A DNA stretch of 64,000 bases from Actinomadura rubteroloni (GCF_002911665.1 NZ_MTBP01000001.1:2480001-2544000); one strand, 5' to 3'; shown: positions 35,264 through 45,712, counted from the first letter of the stretch. The notes: a model not told the origin generated them from the letters alone. Program-made: numbers and translations.

Positions 35264-37338
35264 GCTCCCGGACGCACTTCCGGCTCGTCGTCCTCTACGT
35301 GATCGTCGGCGCGCTGCTGCTGACGCTCGTCAGCCGCCTGTGGACGATGCAGGTCCTCCAGGGCGAGCACTACCAGCAGGTCGCCGCCGACAACCGCACC
35401 CGCGACATCGTGGTGCCCGCCGTCCGCGGCATGATCCTGGACGACACCGGGCGCCCGCTCGTCCGCAACCGCACCGCGCTCGTCGTCTCCGTCGACCGGA
35501 CGACGCTGATGCGCCAGAAGGACAAGGGCGCCGCCGTCCTGTCCCGGCTCGCGACCGTGCTCGGCACGACGCGGCAGGCGCTGGAGATGCGGATCCGGCT
35601 GTGCGGGCCGACGACGCCGCGCCCGTGCTGGCCCGGCTCGCCCTACCAGCCGATCCCGGTGGACGACCGCGTCAACGACAAGCGCGCCCTCCAGATCGTG
35701 GAGCGCCAGGAGGACTTCCCGGGCGTCACCGCCGAGATGCAGGCCGTCCGGGAGTACCCGCGGCCGTCGGGCGCGGGCGCCGCGCAGGTCCTCGGCTACC
35801 TGCAGCCGATCACCCAGGCCGAGCTGGACCGGCAGAAGAACCTCAAGGTCACCGGGTACGCGGGCGCCGACCTCATCGGGCGCGACGGCCTGGAGGCCAC
35901 CTACGACGAGCAGTTGCGCGGCGTCCCCGGCGAGCGGACGGTCCTGGTGGACAGCCAGGGCCGCGTCACCGGCACCGCGAAGGAGAAGGCGCCCGTCCCC
36001 GGCGCGAACCTCGTCACGAGCATCAACTCCAAGATCCAGGCGGCGGCGGAGAAGTCGCTGGCCGAAGCGGTGCAGAGCGCCCGCGCGCACGGCCGCAAGG
36101 CCGACGCGGCGGCGGCTGTCGTCATGGACGTCACCAACGGCCACCTCGCCGCGCTCGCCAGCTACCCCACCTACGACCCGAGCATCTGGACCGGCGGCAT
36201 CTCCCAGCAGCAGTACGAGTCGCTGCTCGGCAAGAAGGAGGGGCAGCCGCTCGTCTCCCGCGCCATCCAGGGCCAGTACGCGCCGGGCTCGACGTTCAAG
36301 ATCTCGTCGGTGGCCGCCGCCGTGAACAGCGGCTACCCGCTGAACGGTACCTACCCGTGCCCCGGCTCCTACAAGGTCGGCAGCCGCGCCTTCACCAACT
36401 TCGAGGGCGAGTCGCACGGGGACATGAACCTGCACCAGGCGCTCGTCGTCTCCTGCGACACGATCTTCTACAAGTTCGCCTACGAGCAGTGGCTCCGCGA
36501 CGGCGGCACCCGGCCGAAGAAGCACCCCGCCGACCCGATGGTCGCGATGGCCCGCGACTACGGGTTCGGCTCGCGGACCGGCGTGGACCTGCCGAGCGAG
36601 GTGGCCGGGCGCATCCCCGACCGGTCCTGGAAGAAGGCGTACTGGGACGCCACCAAGACGGCCGACTGCAAGGGCGCCAAGCAGGGCTACCCCGAGATCG
36701 CCAAGACCGACCCGGCGCGCGCCGCCTACCTCAAGGCCGTCTCGGCGGAGAACTGCGCGCAGGGCTACGCCTGGCGCGCCGGCGACGCCGCGAACCTGTC
36801 GGTCGGGCAGGGCGACGTGCTCGCCACGCCGCTCCAGGTCGCGCGGGCGTACGCGGCGGTCGCCAACGGCGGGACGCTCGTCGTGCCGCGCGTCGCCACG
36901 TCCCTCGTCCGGCCGGACGGCTCGCGCGCCCAGCAGGTCGGCGCGCCGCCCGCGGGCAAGCTGCCGGTGTCCAAGAACGTCCTGTCCTACATCCGGGGCG
37001 GGCTCGCGGGCGTGGTGAAGTCCGGCACGGCCGCCGGGGCGTTCGGCGGCTTCGACGACAAGAAACTCGCCGTCGCGGGCAAGACCGGCACCGCCGAGGT
37101 CTACGGCCACGACGACACGTCCTGGTTCGCCTCGTTCGCCCCGGTGCAGAACCCGCGGTTCGTCGTGGTCGTCATGACCTCGCAGGGCGGGACGGGCGCC
37201 GAGACGTCCGCGCCCGCCGTGCGGCGGATCTGGGAGGCCATGTACGGGCTGAACGGGCAGAAGCCCGCGCTGGTGAACGGGCAGCTCCCGAACGTCCTGC
37301 CCAAGCCCGCCGACGACGGCGCCGGGAAGGCCCCGTGA
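35260..37338 (+). CDS. mrdA: Penicillin-binding protein 2 (elongation transpeptidase)
   Basis: The protein has about 692 residues. An N-terminal membrane helix (LVVLYVIVGALLLTLV) is followed by the class B dimerisation domain and the transpeptidase domain with SxxK at 344-347 (STFK), SCD at 398-400 (SxN position) and KTG at 608-610. The N-terminal region has an insertion with two Cys (RLCGPTTPRPCWPGSPY, about 113-130) that could form a disulfide. Overlaps with mreD and rodA indicate coupled translation. It cross-links lateral-wall or spore-wall peptidoglycan with RodA as its glycosyltransferase partner. Confidence 0.95.
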   Translation: MSSRTHFRLVVLYVIVGALLLTLVSRLWTMQVLQGEHYQQVAADNRTRDIVVPAVRGMILDDTGRPLVRNRTALVVSVDRTTLMRQKDKGAAVLSRLATVLGTTRQALEMRIRLCGPTTPRPCWPGSPYQPIPVDDRVNDKRALQIVERQEDFPGVTAEMQAVREYPRPSGAGAAQVLGYLQPITQAELDRQKNLKVTGYAGADLIGRDGLEATYDEQLRGVPGERTVLVDSQGRVTGTAKEKAPVPGANLVTSINSKIQAAAEKSLAEAVQSARAHGRKADAAAAVVMDVTNGHLAALASYPTYDPSIWTGGISQQQYESLLGKKEGQPLVSRAIQGQYAPGSTFKISSVAAAVNSGYPLNGTYPCPGSYKVGSRAFTNFEGESHGDMNLHQALVVSCDTIFYKFAYEQWLRDGGTRPKKHPADPMVAMARDYGFGSRTGVDLPSEVAGRIPDRSWKKAYWDATKTADCKGAKQGYPEIAKTDPARAAYLKAVSAENCAQGYAWRAGDAANLSVGQGDVLATPLQVARAYAAVANGGTLVVPRVATSLVRPDGSRAQQVGAPPAGKLPVSKNVLSYIRGGLAGVVKSGTAAGAFGGFDDKKLAVAGKTGTAEVYGHDDTSWFASFAPVQNPRFVVVVMTSQGGTGAETSAPAVRRIWEAMYGLNGQKPALVNGQLPNVLPKPADDGAGKAP

Positions 37339-38516
37339 CCGCCGCCCGGTCCGCGCCGCTCGGCACCCGCCGCGACCCCGCGCTGTGGCGCCGCCGCGCG
37401 TCCGTGCTGCGCCGCCTGGACTGGACGATGTTCCTGTCGGTCGCGGCGCTGTCGGTGCTCGGGGCGCTGCTCGTCCGGTCCGCGACGCACCGGCTGCTGC
37501 TCGACCAGGGCCGCGACCCGAACTCGTTCCTGGACCGGCACCTGCTGAACCTCGTCATCGGCGTCGGCCTGTGCGCGCTGTTCACCGTGCTGGACTACCG
37601 GCTGCTGCGCGCGTACGTCCCGATCCTGTACGGGCTGGCGTGCCTCGGGCTGCTCGCGGTGATCACGCCGCTCGGCTCGACCGTCAACGGCTCGCACTCG
37701 TGGATCATCATCGGCGGCGGGTTCCAGGTGCAGCCGTCGGAGTTCGCGAAGGTCGGGCTCGTCGTGCTGCTGGCGATGATCCTCGGCGAGCCGCGCGACG
37801 GCGAGGTCGGTCCGGGCCGCCGCGACATCCTCATGGCGCTCGCGCTGGCCGGGCTGCCCGCCGCGCTGATCATGCTCCAGCCCGACCTCGGGACGACGCT
37901 GGTGTTCGCCGCCGTCGTCCTCGGGATGCTCGCGGTGTCGGGCGCGCGGAAGCGGTGGATGGCCGGGCTCGTCGGGATCGGCCTCGCGGGCGGGTTCCTC
38001 GTCTGGTTCTTCGGGCTGCTCAAGGCGTACCAGATCGCCCGGTTCACGGCGTTCCTGGATCCGTCCGCCGACCCCGCGGGCGCCGGGTACAACGCGCAGC
38101 AGGCGCGCATCGCGGTCGGGTCCGGGGGGGTCTCGGGACGCGGGCTGTTCCACGGGCAGCAGACGCTCGGGCACTTCGTCCCCGAGCAGCAGACCGACTT
38201 CATCTTCACCGTCGCCGGCGAGGAGCTGGGGTTCCTCGGCGGCGCGCTGATCGTCGCGCTGCTCGGCGTCATCCTGTGGCGCGGGCTGCGCACCGCCAGC
38301 CAGGCCGCCGACCTGTTCGGGACGCTCGTCGCGTCCGGCGTCGTGTGCTGGCTGGCGTTCCAGGCGTTCGAGAACATCGGGATGACGCTCGGGATCATGC
38401 CGATCACCGGGCTCCCGCTGCCGTTCGTCTCCTACGGCGGGTCGGCGACGTTCGCCAACTTCATCGCGCTCGGGCTGCTCCAGGCCGTCCACCTGCGCCG
38501 CCGCACGTTCGACTAG
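37335..38516 (+). CDS. rodA: RodA, SEDS-family peptidoglycan glycosyltransferase
   Basis: The protein has about 393 residues with about ten membrane helices. SEDS signatures are clear: NGSHSWI(II)GGGFQVQPSEFAK, the central QPDLGTTLVF and the late LPFVSYGGSA. GTG 37335 overlaps the mrdA stop (GTGA). It polymerises lipid II together with PBP2. Confidence 0.95.
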   Translation: MTAARSAPLGTRRDPALWRRRASVLRRLDWTMFLSVAALSVLGALLVRSATHRLLLDQGRDPNSFLDRHLLNLVIGVGLCALFTVLDYRLLRAYVPILYGLACLGLLAVITPLGSTVNGSHSWIIIGGGFQVQPSEFAKVGLVVLLAMILGEPRDGEVGPGRRDILMALALAGLPAALIMLQPDLGTTLVFAAVVLGMLAVSGARKRWMAGLVGIGLAGGFLVWFFGLLKAYQIARFTAFLDPSADPAGAGYNAQQARIAVGSGGVSGRGLFHGQQTLGHFVPEQQTDFIFTVAGEELGFLGGALIVALLGVILWRGLRTASQAADLFGTLVASGVVCWLAFQAFENIGMTLGIMPITGLPLPFVSYGGSATFANFIALGLLQAVHLRRRTFD

Positions 38517-38578
38517 GTCGCTGTCGCGAGGACGGTAGCCTGGTTCGCCTGTCCCCTTTGCCTCCGGAGGCCGCCGCC

Positions 38579-40501
38579 ATGCCCATCGAGTCGCTCTTCC
38601 CACGGCTGGAGCCGCTGCTCCCGCGGGTGCAGAAGCCGATTCAGTACGTCGGCGGGGAGCTGAACTCCGAGGTGAAGGACTGGGACGCGGCCCGCGTCCG
38701 GTGGGCGCTGATGTACCCCGACGCCTACGAGGTCGGCCTGCCCAACCAGGGCGTCCAGATCCTGTACGAGATCCTCAACGAGCGCGACGGCGTCCTCGCG
38801 GAGCGGACGTACTCGGTGTGGTCGGACATGGAGGCCGTGATGCGGGAGCACGGCATCCCGCAGTTCACCGTGGACGGGCACCGGCCCGTCGGGGCGTTCG
38901 ACGTCCTCGGCGTCTCGTTCTCCACCGAACTCGGCTACACCAACCTGCTCACCGCGCTGGACCTGGCCGGGATCCCGCTGGAGGCCGCCGACCGCACCGA
39001 CGGGCACCCGATCGTCCTCGCGGGCGGGCACGCCGCGTTCAACCCCGAGCCGATCGCCGACTTCGTCGACGCGGCCGTCCTCGGCGACGGCGAGGAGATC
39101 GCGCTGGCGATCACCGAGCTGATCCGCGAGTGGAAGGACGAGGGCGAGCCCGGCGGACGCGACGAGGTCCTGCTGCGCCTCGCCCGCACCGGCGGCGTCT
39201 ACGTGCCGAAGTTCTACGACGTCGAGTACCTGCCCGACGGCCGGATCCAGCGCGTCGCGCCGAACCGGAACGGTGTTCCGTGGCGGGTCGCCAAGCACAC
39301 CGTCATGGACCTGGACCAGTGGCCGTACCCGAAGAAGCCGCTGGTGCCGCTGGCCGAGACCGTCCACGAGCGGTTCAGCGTGGAGATCTTCCGGGGCTGC
39401 ACGCGCGGCTGCCGGTTCTGCCAGGCCGGGATGATCACCCGTCCGGTGCGCGAGCGGTCGATCACCACGATCGGCGACATGGTCGAGAACGGGCTGAAGG
39501 CGTCGGGGTTCGAGGAGGTCGGGCTGCTCAGCCTGTCCAGCGCCGACCACAGCGAGATCGCCGAGGTCGCCAAGGGCCTCGCCGACCGCTACGAGGGCAC
39601 CAACACGTCGCTGTCGCTGCCGTCCACCCGCGTGGACGCCTTCAACATCACGCTCGCGGGCGAGTTCTCGCGCGGCGGGCGCCGCTCGGGCCTGACGTTC
39701 GCGCCCGAGGGCGGCTCGGAGCGGATGCGGCGCGTCATCAACAAGATGGTGTCCGAGGACGACCTCATCCGCACCGTCACGACCGCGTACGAGAACGGCT
39801 GGCGGCAGGTCAAGCTGTACTTCATGTGCGGCCTGCCCACCGAGGAGGACGCCGACGTCCTCGCGATCGCCGACATGGCCCGCCGCGTCATCAAGGCCGG
39901 CCGCGACGCCACCGGCCGCCGCGACATCCGCTGCACGGTGTCGATCGGCGGGTTCGTCCCGAAGCCGCACACCCCGTTCCAGTGGGCCGCCCAGTGCGAC
40001 CACGAGACCGTCGACCGCCGCCTGCGCGCCCTCAAGGACGCCCTGCGCGGCGACCGCGAGTACGGCCGCGCCATCGGCCTGCGCTACCACGACGGGCAGC
40101 CGTCGGTGATCGAGGGCCTGCTGTCGCGCGGCGACCGCCGCGTCGGCCGGGTGATCCGCGCGGTGTGGGAGGACGGCGGCCGGTTCGACGGCTGGAGCGA
40201 GCACTTCTCCTTCGAGCGCTGGCTGACGGCTGCCGAGAAGGCCCTCGCCGACGAGCCCGTGGACGTCGACTGGTACACCGTCCGCGAGCGCGACGAGGTC
40301 GAGGTCCTGCCCTGGGACCACCTCGACGCCGGGCTCGACCGCGAATGGCTCTGGCAGGACTGGCGGGACGCGGTCGAGGAGACCGAGGTCGAGGACTGCC
40401 GCTGGACGCCCTGCTACGACTGCGGCGTCTGCCCCACGATGGGCACCGAGATCCAGATCGGCCCGACCGGGCGCAAACTGCTCCCGCTGAACGTCGTCTG
40501 A
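38579..40501 (+). CDS. TIGR03960-family B12-binding-domain radical SAM protein
   Basis: The protein has 640 residues. The N-terminal half is a cobalamin-binding-like Rossmann domain (DVLGVSFSTELGYTNLL, LAGGHAAFNPEPIADF, GDGEE). The radical SAM core has the cluster motif CTRGCRFC in a TIGR03960-like context and continues to GGFVPKPHTPFQW. A C-terminal Cys-rich end (CRWTPCYDCGVCP) may hold a second metal site. ATG with CCGGAGG upstream. It is always paired with the DUF2344/TIGR03936 gene found next. The reaction is unknown; an RNA or ribosome-linked modification is often suspected. Confidence 0.9.
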   Translation: MPIESLFPRLEPLLPRVQKPIQYVGGELNSEVKDWDAARVRWALMYPDAYEVGLPNQGVQILYEILNERDGVLAERTYSVWSDMEAVMREHGIPQFTVDGHRPVGAFDVLGVSFSTELGYTNLLTALDLAGIPLEAADRTDGHPIVLAGGHAAFNPEPIADFVDAAVLGDGEEIALAITELIREWKDEGEPGGRDEVLLRLARTGGVYVPKFYDVEYLPDGRIQRVAPNRNGVPWRVAKHTVMDLDQWPYPKKPLVPLAETVHERFSVEIFRGCTRGCRFCQAGMITRPVRERSITTIGDMVENGLKASGFEEVGLLSLSSADHSEIAEVAKGLADRYEGTNTSLSLPSTRVDAFNITLAGEFSRGGRRSGLTFAPEGGSERMRRVINKMVSEDDLIRTVTTAYENGWRQVKLYFMCGLPTEEDADVLAIADMARRVIKAGRDATGRRDIRCTVSIGGFVPKPHTPFQWAAQCDHETVDRRLRALKDALRGDREYGRAIGLRYHDGQPSVIEGLLSRGDRRVGRVIRAVWEDGGRFDGWSEHFSFERWLTAAEKALADEPVDVDWYTVRERDEVEVLPWDHLDAGLDREWLWQDWRDAVEETEVEDCRWTPCYDCGVCPTMGTEIQIGPTGRKLLPLNVV

Positions 40502-40688
40502 CGAATCGGAAGAAACGCCGGAAGTCCCTGCCGCACAAGGGTTTGCGCAGCGAAGACGATCTTCTGGTGCGGCGCGGCGGTCGATGGCCCGTCGGGGAGC
40601 CGTATTCTGTTGGGTAGAGCGTCCGTCCGACACGGGCGGACGCCGACGACTCGCGACCACAGTAGGAAGGACGAAGGCCCTGGCACCC

Positions 40689-41534
40689 ATGCCGGAGGGT
40701 CCTGCACCGGCCCCCGTGATCCAGCGTCTGCGGGTCCGCTACGCCAAGCGGGGCAGACTGCGCTTCACGAGCCATCGCGACATATCCCGGGCCGTGGAAC
40801 GCGCCGTCCGGCGCGCCGGGATCCCGGTCGCGTACAGCGCGGGATTCACCCCGCACCCGAAGATCTCGTACGCGGGTGCGGCGGCCACCGGGGTGGCCAG
40901 CGAGGCGGAGTACCTCGAACTCGGGCTCACCGAGCCGCGCGACCCCGAACGGGTCCGTCGCGAGCTCGACGCGGCCCTGCCCGGCGGACTGGACGTCGTG
41001 GACGTCGTGGTCGTGCCGCCGGGGTCCGGCCGGGCGAGTGCCCTGGCCGACCGGCTGGAGGCGTCGGAGTGGCGCGTCCGGCTGGACGGGATCGGGATCG
41101 ACGAGGCCGCCGCAGCCGTGGCGGCGTTCCTGGCCGCCGAGGCGGTCGAGGTCGAACGCCTCACCAAGAAGGGTCGGCGCCGTTTCGACACGCGGCCCGC
41201 CGTGTCCCGCTGCGAGCTGGACCGGCGTGCCTCGGAGGCGGCGGATGCCCCTTGTGCGATACTTCGCATGGTTGTCCGGCATACCACTCCTGCCGTACGA
41301 CCCGACGACATCCTCACCGGACTGCGCCAGATCGCCGACCTCGCGCCGCCGTCACCGCCGTTGGTGACCAGGCTGGCGCAGGGGCCTCTGGACGCGGCCA
41401 CCGGTGGCCTCACGGATCCGCTCGGACCCGATCGGGAGACCGCGCAGCCGACCGGCGATGGTGCCGGCACGGCGGCCGTGCCTGCCCTTCGCCCGCCGGC
41501 CGTGGGCGTGGATGCCGCCGGCGCTCACCCCTAG
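40689..41534 (+). CDS. TIGR03936-family (DUF2344) radical SAM-linked protein
   Basis: The protein has about 281 residues. The family core LRFTSHRDISRAVERAVRRAG ... AYSAGFTPHPKISYA is at the N-terminus, and RRFDTRPAV lies in the second half. The last ~60 residues are a variable Pro/Ala-rich tail. It partners the upstream radical SAM protein; in many bacteria the two are fused. The ATG at 40689 has a GAAGG about 12 nt upstream. Confidence 0.88.
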   Translation: MPEGPAPAPVIQRLRVRYAKRGRLRFTSHRDISRAVERAVRRAGIPVAYSAGFTPHPKISYAGAAATGVASEAEYLELGLTEPRDPERVRRELDAALPGGLDVVDVVVVPPGSGRASALADRLEASEWRVRLDGIGIDEAAAAVAAFLAAEAVEVERLTKKGRRRFDTRPAVSRCELDRRASEAADAPCAILRMVVRHTTPAVRPDDILTGLRQIADLAPPSPPLVTRLAQGPLDAATGGLTDPLGPDRETAQPTGDGAGTAAVPALRPPAVGVDAAGAHP

Positions 41535-41739
41535 GGGACTGTGCCGTGCTCGCCACGGTACGGGCCCGCGACATGCGGGCGGGCGCACCCCCGACGACTT
41601 CGTCGGCGCGCCCGGACGACCGTCCGGACGCACCGGCACCGAGAACTGAGGAGCGTTCCCGCGCGGCGCACCGCACGTTCCCGCCCTGACGGGCGGGACG
41701 GCGCGGTCGCGCCCGGGAACCTGACGGGAGATTGCCCGG

Positions 41740-44700
41740 ATGCTTGAGAACGAAGCCGAATCGGCCACGGCCGCCGGCACCGCACAGGTGAAGAAGCCGG
41801 CGCGCACGACACGCCGCGCCGCGAGCAGGCCCGCGGGCCCGCCGCCGGAGGTCGAGGAGGCCGCAGCGCCCGTCGTGCCGGCCCTGGAGACCGCCCCGGC
41901 CGCGCCCGTGCGCAAGCCGAAGGTCACGCGGACGACGCGCACGCGCAAGAAGGTCGTGCCGGTCGAGCCCGCCGAAGAGTCCACCACCGGATCCGCCGCC
42001 GAGCCCGCCGCGCTCGCGACCGGGACCGCGTCCACCGCCGGGACCGAGGCCGCGCCGGCCGCCGGGACGGCGCCCGAGGCCGCGCCGGCTGCCGGGACCG
42101 CGACCGAGGCGGGGACCGCGACCGGGCGCAAGGCCGGGCGCGGGTCCGCCCGCAGCGGCACCGCCGCGTCCGCCGCCGGGGGCGCGTCCGAGGACGCCGC
42201 GTCCGCGCGCGGTGGCAAGGACGCGGCCGAGGCCGCCCCGGAGAGCGCGGCCGAGCCTGCGGCGGACAAGCCCGCCGCGCGCTCCCGGACCCGCCGCCGC
42301 ACCGCCGCAGCGGCGCCCGCCGTCGAGGCCGTCGCCGCGCCCGCCGAGCCCGAGACCGAGACGGCGCCCGAGACGGCGCAGGAGCCGCAGGCCGAGCGGC
42401 CCGCCGCGCGGACGCGGTCGCGGCGCCGTGCCGTCGCGCCCGCCGGGCCGCCGCCCGAGCCGCCCGCCGAGGACACCGCGCCCGCGCCGGCCGAGCCCGT
42501 CGCCGCGCCCGCCGACGGCACGCCCGCCGAGCCGGACACCGAGGAGGGCGAGACCGGCGTTCCGGCCGGGATCCCGTCGGTGACGTTCCAGCCGCCGATG
42601 GTCGTGTTCCAGCCGCCGCAGCCGACCGCGTCCACGCCGCGCACCGAGCGCGAGGCCGTCGCCGTCGAGGAGACCGCCGAGACGGCCGAGCCCGCCGCCA
42701 CCGCCGAGGAGGCCGCCGAGGACGATGAGTCCGCCGAGCGGTCGGGCCGTCGCCGGCGCCGCCGGGGCGGCCGGGGCCGGGGCAAGAGCGGCAAGGACGG
42801 CGCCGCCGACGAGGGCGGCGACGAGCCGGCCGAGGCCGAGCAGCCCGCGCCCGAGAAGGCGAAGAAGGAGACCAAGAAGGAGGCCGTCGCGCCCGCCGCC
42901 GAGGCCGAGGCCGAGGACGACGACGAGCAGGGCGACGGCGAGGGCACGGGCAGCCGCCGCCGGCGCCGGCGCCGCCGCCGCGCGGGCGCCGAGGACGCGG
43001 TCGCGGCCGACGAGCCGAACACCGTCGTGCACGTCCGGGACGCGCGGACGGTCGAGGACGAGGTCCAGTCCGTCCGGGGCTCCACCCGCCTGGAGGCCAA
43101 GAAGCAGCGCCGCCGCGAGGGCCGCGAGCAGGGCCGCCGCCGCCCGCCGGTGATCACCGAGGCGGAGTTCCTGGCGCGCCGCGAGTCGGTGGAGCGGACG
43201 ATGGTCGTCCGCCAGGAGGGCGAGCGGACGCAGATCGCGGTGCTGGAGGACGACGTCCTCGTGGAGCACTACGTCAACCGCGCGACGAACCAGTCCTACG
43301 TCGGCAACGTGTACCTCGGCAAGGTGCAGAACGTGCTGCCGTCGATGGAGGCGGCGTTCGTCGACATCGGCAAGGGCCGCAACGCCGTCCTGTACGCGGG
43401 CGAGGTCAACTGGGACGCGTCGGGGCTGGAGGGCCAGCCGCGCCGCATCGAGGTCGCGCTGAAGTCGGGCCAGTCGGTGCTGGTGCAGGTCACCAAGGAC
43501 CCGATGGGCCACAAGGGCGCCCGGCTGACCAGCCAGATCTCGCTGCCCGGCCGCTACCTCGTGTACGTGCCGGACGGCTCGATGACGGGCATCAGCCGCA
43601 AGCTGCCCGACAAGGAGCGCGCCCGCCTCAAGCAGATCCTCAAGAAGATCATGCCCGAGCACGCCGGGGTGATCGTCCGGACGGCCGCCGAGGGCGCCAC
43701 CGAGGAGGAGCTGTCGCGGGACGTCGCGCGGCTGTCGGCGCAGTGGGAGAACATCCGCAAGCAGCAGAAGACGGCGTCGGCGCCGTCGCTGCTGCACGGC
43801 GAGCCGGACCTGACCGTCCGCGTCATCCGCGACATCTTCAACGAGGACTTCGCCAAGCTGGTCGTCGCGGGCGACGGCGCGTGGGACACCGTGTCGGAGT
43901 ACGTCCACTACGTCGCGCCGCACCTGCAGGACCGGGTGGAGCGCTGGGAGGGCGGCCGGGACGCGTTCGCCGCCTACCGCGTGGACGAGCAGATCGCCAA
44001 GGCGCTGGAGCGCAAGGTGTGGCTGCCGAGCGGCGGTTCGCTGGTCATCGACCGCACCGAGGCGATGACGGTCATCGACGTCAACACCGGCAAGTTCACC
44101 GGCCAGGGCGGGAACCTGGAGGAGACGGTCACCCGCAACAACCTGGAGGCGGCCGAGGAGATCGTCCGCCAGCTCCGGCTGCGCGACATCGGCGGCATCA
44201 TCGTGGTCGACTTCATCGACATGGTGCTGGAGAGCAACCGGGACCTCGTCCTGCGGCGGCTCGTGGAGTGCCTGTCGCGGGACCGCACCAAGCACCAGGT
44301 CGCGGAGGTGACGTCGCTCGGCCTCGTCCAGATGACGCGCAAGCGGGTCGGGCAGGGGCTGCTGGAGGCGTTCTCGGAGACCTGCGAGTGCTGCAACGGC
44401 CGCGGGATCCACCTCCAGCCCACGCCGGTGGAGTCCAAGGACGCCAAGGCGCAGGGCAACAGTGGCACCAAGGAGCCCGGCGGGCGGCGCCGCAAGCGCA
44501 AGGGCGACGTGGAGAAGGCGGTCGAGGACAAGCTCGCCCGCCAGGACGCGGCGCGGGCCGCCGACGATGACGACGACGACACCGACGAGTCCGACCCGCA
44601 GGCCGTGGTGGAGGCCGCCGAGGCCGCCGCCGAGTCGGCCACGGCGGCGCCGGGCGCGCTGACCGCCGACGAGCCGGTGGAGACCGAGGAGTCCGAGCCC

Positions 44701-44763
44701 GCCGCGACGGCGGGCCGCCGCCGGCGCACCCGCCGGACGAAGAAGGACGAGCCCGCCGAGTAG
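41740..44763 (+). CDS. rne: Ribonuclease E/G family endoribonuclease
   Basis: The protein has 1007 residues. The N-terminal ~480 residues are low-complexity Ala/Pro/Glu/Arg-rich sequence with several basic clusters ([14 protein letters not shown]) that probably scaffold RNA and partner proteins. The catalytic half begins around 475 and includes the S1 domain ([22 protein letters not shown]), the 5'-sensor/RNase H-like region, catalytic Asp residues in [10 protein letters not shown] and VVDFIDM, and a CECCNGRG zinc-link motif. A short acidic/basic tail follows. Actinobacterial RNase E differs from E. coli in having the scaffold mostly N-terminal. It lies upstream of rplU-rpmA. Confidence 0.95.
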   Translation: MLENEAESATAAGTAQVKKPARTTRRAASRPAGPPPEVEEAAAPVVPALETAPAAPVRKPKVTRTTRTRKKVVPVEPAEESTTGSAAEPAALATGTASTAGTEAAPAAGTAPEAAPAAGTATEAGTATGRKAGRGSARSGTAASAAGGASEDAASARGGKDAAEAAPESAAEPAADKPAARSRTRRRTAAAAPAVEAVAAPAEPETETAPETAQEPQAERPAARTRSRRRAVAPAGPPPEPPAEDTAPAPAEPVAAPADGTPAEPDTEEGETGVPAGIPSVTFQPPMVVFQPPQPTASTPRTEREAVAVEETAETAEPAATAEEAAEDDESAERSGRRRRRRGGRGRGKSGKDGAADEGGDEPAEAEQPAPEKAKKETKKEAVAPAAEAEAEDDDEQGDGEGTGSRRRRRRRRRAGAEDAVAADEPNTVVHVRDARTVEDEVQSVRGSTRLEAKKQRRREGREQGRRRPPVITEAEFLARRESVERTMVVRQEGERTQIAVLEDDVLVEHYVNRATNQSYVGNVYLGKVQNVLPSMEAAFVDIGKGRNAVLYAGEVNWDASGLEGQPRRIEVALKSGQSVLVQVTKDPMGHKGARLTSQISLPGRYLVYVPDGSMTGISRKLPDKERARLKQILKKIMPEHAGVIVRTAAEGATEEELSRDVARLSAQWENIRKQQKTASAPSLLHGEPDLTVRVIRDIFNEDFAKLVVAGDGAWDTVSEYVHYVAPHLQDRVERWEGGRDAFAAYRVDEQIAKALERKVWLPSGGSLVIDRTEAMTVIDVNTGKFTGQGGNLEETVTRNNLEAAEEIVRQLRLRDIGGIIVVDFIDMVLESNRDLVLRRLVECLSRDRTKHQVAEVTSLGLVQMTRKRVGQGLLEAFSETCECCNGRGIHLQPTPVESKDAKAQGNSGTKEPGGRRRKRKGDVEKAVEDKLARQDAARAADDDDDDTDESDPQAVVEAAEAAAESATAAPGALTADEPVETEESEPAATAGRRRRTRRTKKDEPAE

Positions 44764-44773
44764 CGGCCGGTCG

Positions 44774-44804
44774 GGGACCCGGACGCGGTTCGCGTTCGGG
44801 TCCC
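44774..44804 (+). terminator. Terminator after the RNase E/G gene
   Basis: A 14-bp stem with one G-U pair (44774-44787 with 44791-44804) and a GTT loop start 10 bp after the stop. It is immediately followed by the rplU promoter hexamer. Confidence 0.75.
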
Positions 44805-44813
44805 GCGATCCGG

Positions 44814-44819
44814 TATTCT
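44814..44819 (+). promoter_or_regulatory. -10 hexamer of the rplU-rpmA operon
   Basis: TATTCT is well placed between the terminator and the structured leader. The -35 is not clear. Predicted transcription start is near 44826, giving a leader of about 210 nt. Confidence 0.45.
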
Positions 44820-44825
44820 CAAATG

Positions 44826-45038
44826 TCGGCGCGCCGTCGGCGCGCCTGCGACCGCCCGGAATCTCCGGGCGCGTCCCCGCCGCCGCCGCGGCGGGCCCTG
44901 TTCAGAGCGCCGGTGGATTCCTCCGCCGGTGTGCCGCCCTCGGCGCGATCCGGGGGTAGGCCCTCGTCCGAGGGCTGGTTTCGACCACGCGTGGGACCGG
45001 TTGAGCCCGGAAGCGCGCGCAGACGAGAGGTTTCCGCG
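44826..45038 (+). promoter_or_regulatory. Structured 5' leader of rplU-rpmA
   Basis: The ~210-nt leader contains at least four strong hairpins: GGCGCGCC/GGCGCGCC (44828-44846), CGCCCGGA/TCCGGGCG (44853-44871), a CCG-rich one near 44877-44895 and GCCCTCG/CGAGGGC near 44960-44975. The size and structure suggest ribosomal-protein autoregulation, for example by L21 as known for other phyla. No specific Rfam family could be checked. Confidence 0.4.
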
Positions 45039-45350
45039 GTGTACGCGATTGTCCGCGCAGGCGGCAGGCAGGAGAAGGTCGCCGAGGGCGACGTTCTCAC
45101 CGTCGACAAGCTGACCGGCGAGCCGGGTGACTCGCTGACCCTTCCGGCGCTGCTGGTCGTCGACGGCGACAACGTCGTCAGCAAGGCCGCCGACCTGGCC
45201 GGGTACCAGGTGACCGCCGAGATCGTCGGCGCCGTCAAGGGCCCGAAGATCAACATCATGCACTACCGGAACAAGACCGGGTACAAGCGGCGGATGGGTC
45301 ACCGCCAGCCGTACACCGAGATCAAGATCACCGGTATCTCCGGGAAGTAA
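45039..45350 (+). CDS. rplU: 50S ribosomal protein L21
   Basis: The protein has 103 residues. It starts [14 protein letters not shown] and ends with [14 protein letters not shown], both standard L21 sequence. The GTG start has GAGAGG upstream; the frame continues upstream through the structured leader but has no family similarity there. Confidence 0.97.
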   Translation: MYAIVRAGGRQEKVAEGDVLTVDKLTGEPGDSLTLPALLVVDGDNVVSKAADLAGYQVTAEIVGAVKGPKINIMHYRNKTGYKRRMGHRQPYTEIKITGISGK

Positions 45351-45362
45351 GGGAGCGGGGCA

Positions 45363-45617
45363 ATGGCACACAAGAAGGGCGCATCGTCCAGCCGGAACGG
45401 TCGTGACTCCAACGCCCAGCGGCTCGGTGTCAAGCGCTTCGGCGGCCAGGTGGTCAACGCCGGCGAGATCATCGTCCGCCAGCGCGGCACCCACTTCCAC
45501 CCGGGACCGGGCGTGGGCCGTGGCGGCGACGACACATTGTTCGCGCTGGTCGAGGGCGCGGTGAAGTTCGGGCGCTACCGTGGCCGTAACGCCGTGAGCA
45601 TCGTCCCGGCGGAATAG
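45363..45617 (+). CDS. rpmA: 50S ribosomal protein L27
   Basis: The protein has 84 residues. The start [19 protein letters not shown] is the conserved L27 N-terminus that reaches the peptidyl-transferase centre, with no cleavable Firmicutes-type extension. It is 12 bp after rplU with GGGAG upstream. Confidence 0.97.
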   Translation: MAHKKGASSSRNGRDSNAQRLGVKRFGGQVVNAGEIIVRQRGTHFHPGPGVGRGGDDTLFALVEGAVKFGRYRGRNAVSIVPAE

Positions 45618-45641
45618 GTCCGCGGGCCGAGAAGGCTTTTT

Positions 45642-45671
45642 CGAGGGGCGGACCGTACGGTCCGCCCCTCG
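45642..45671. terminator. 30-bp perfect palindrome after rpmA (terminator)
   Basis: Two 15-nt arms without spacer (45642-45656 and 45657-45671) form a very strong hairpin 24 bp after the rpmA stop. The T-run (CTTTTT) precedes it on the + strand and does not follow it, so it is a non-canonical terminator or an RNA-processing/protecting stem. Confidence 0.65.
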
Positions 45672-45712
45672 CTCTGTCTGACGGCGGAGCGAAACGATGC
45701 CGAGGAGGGGCC

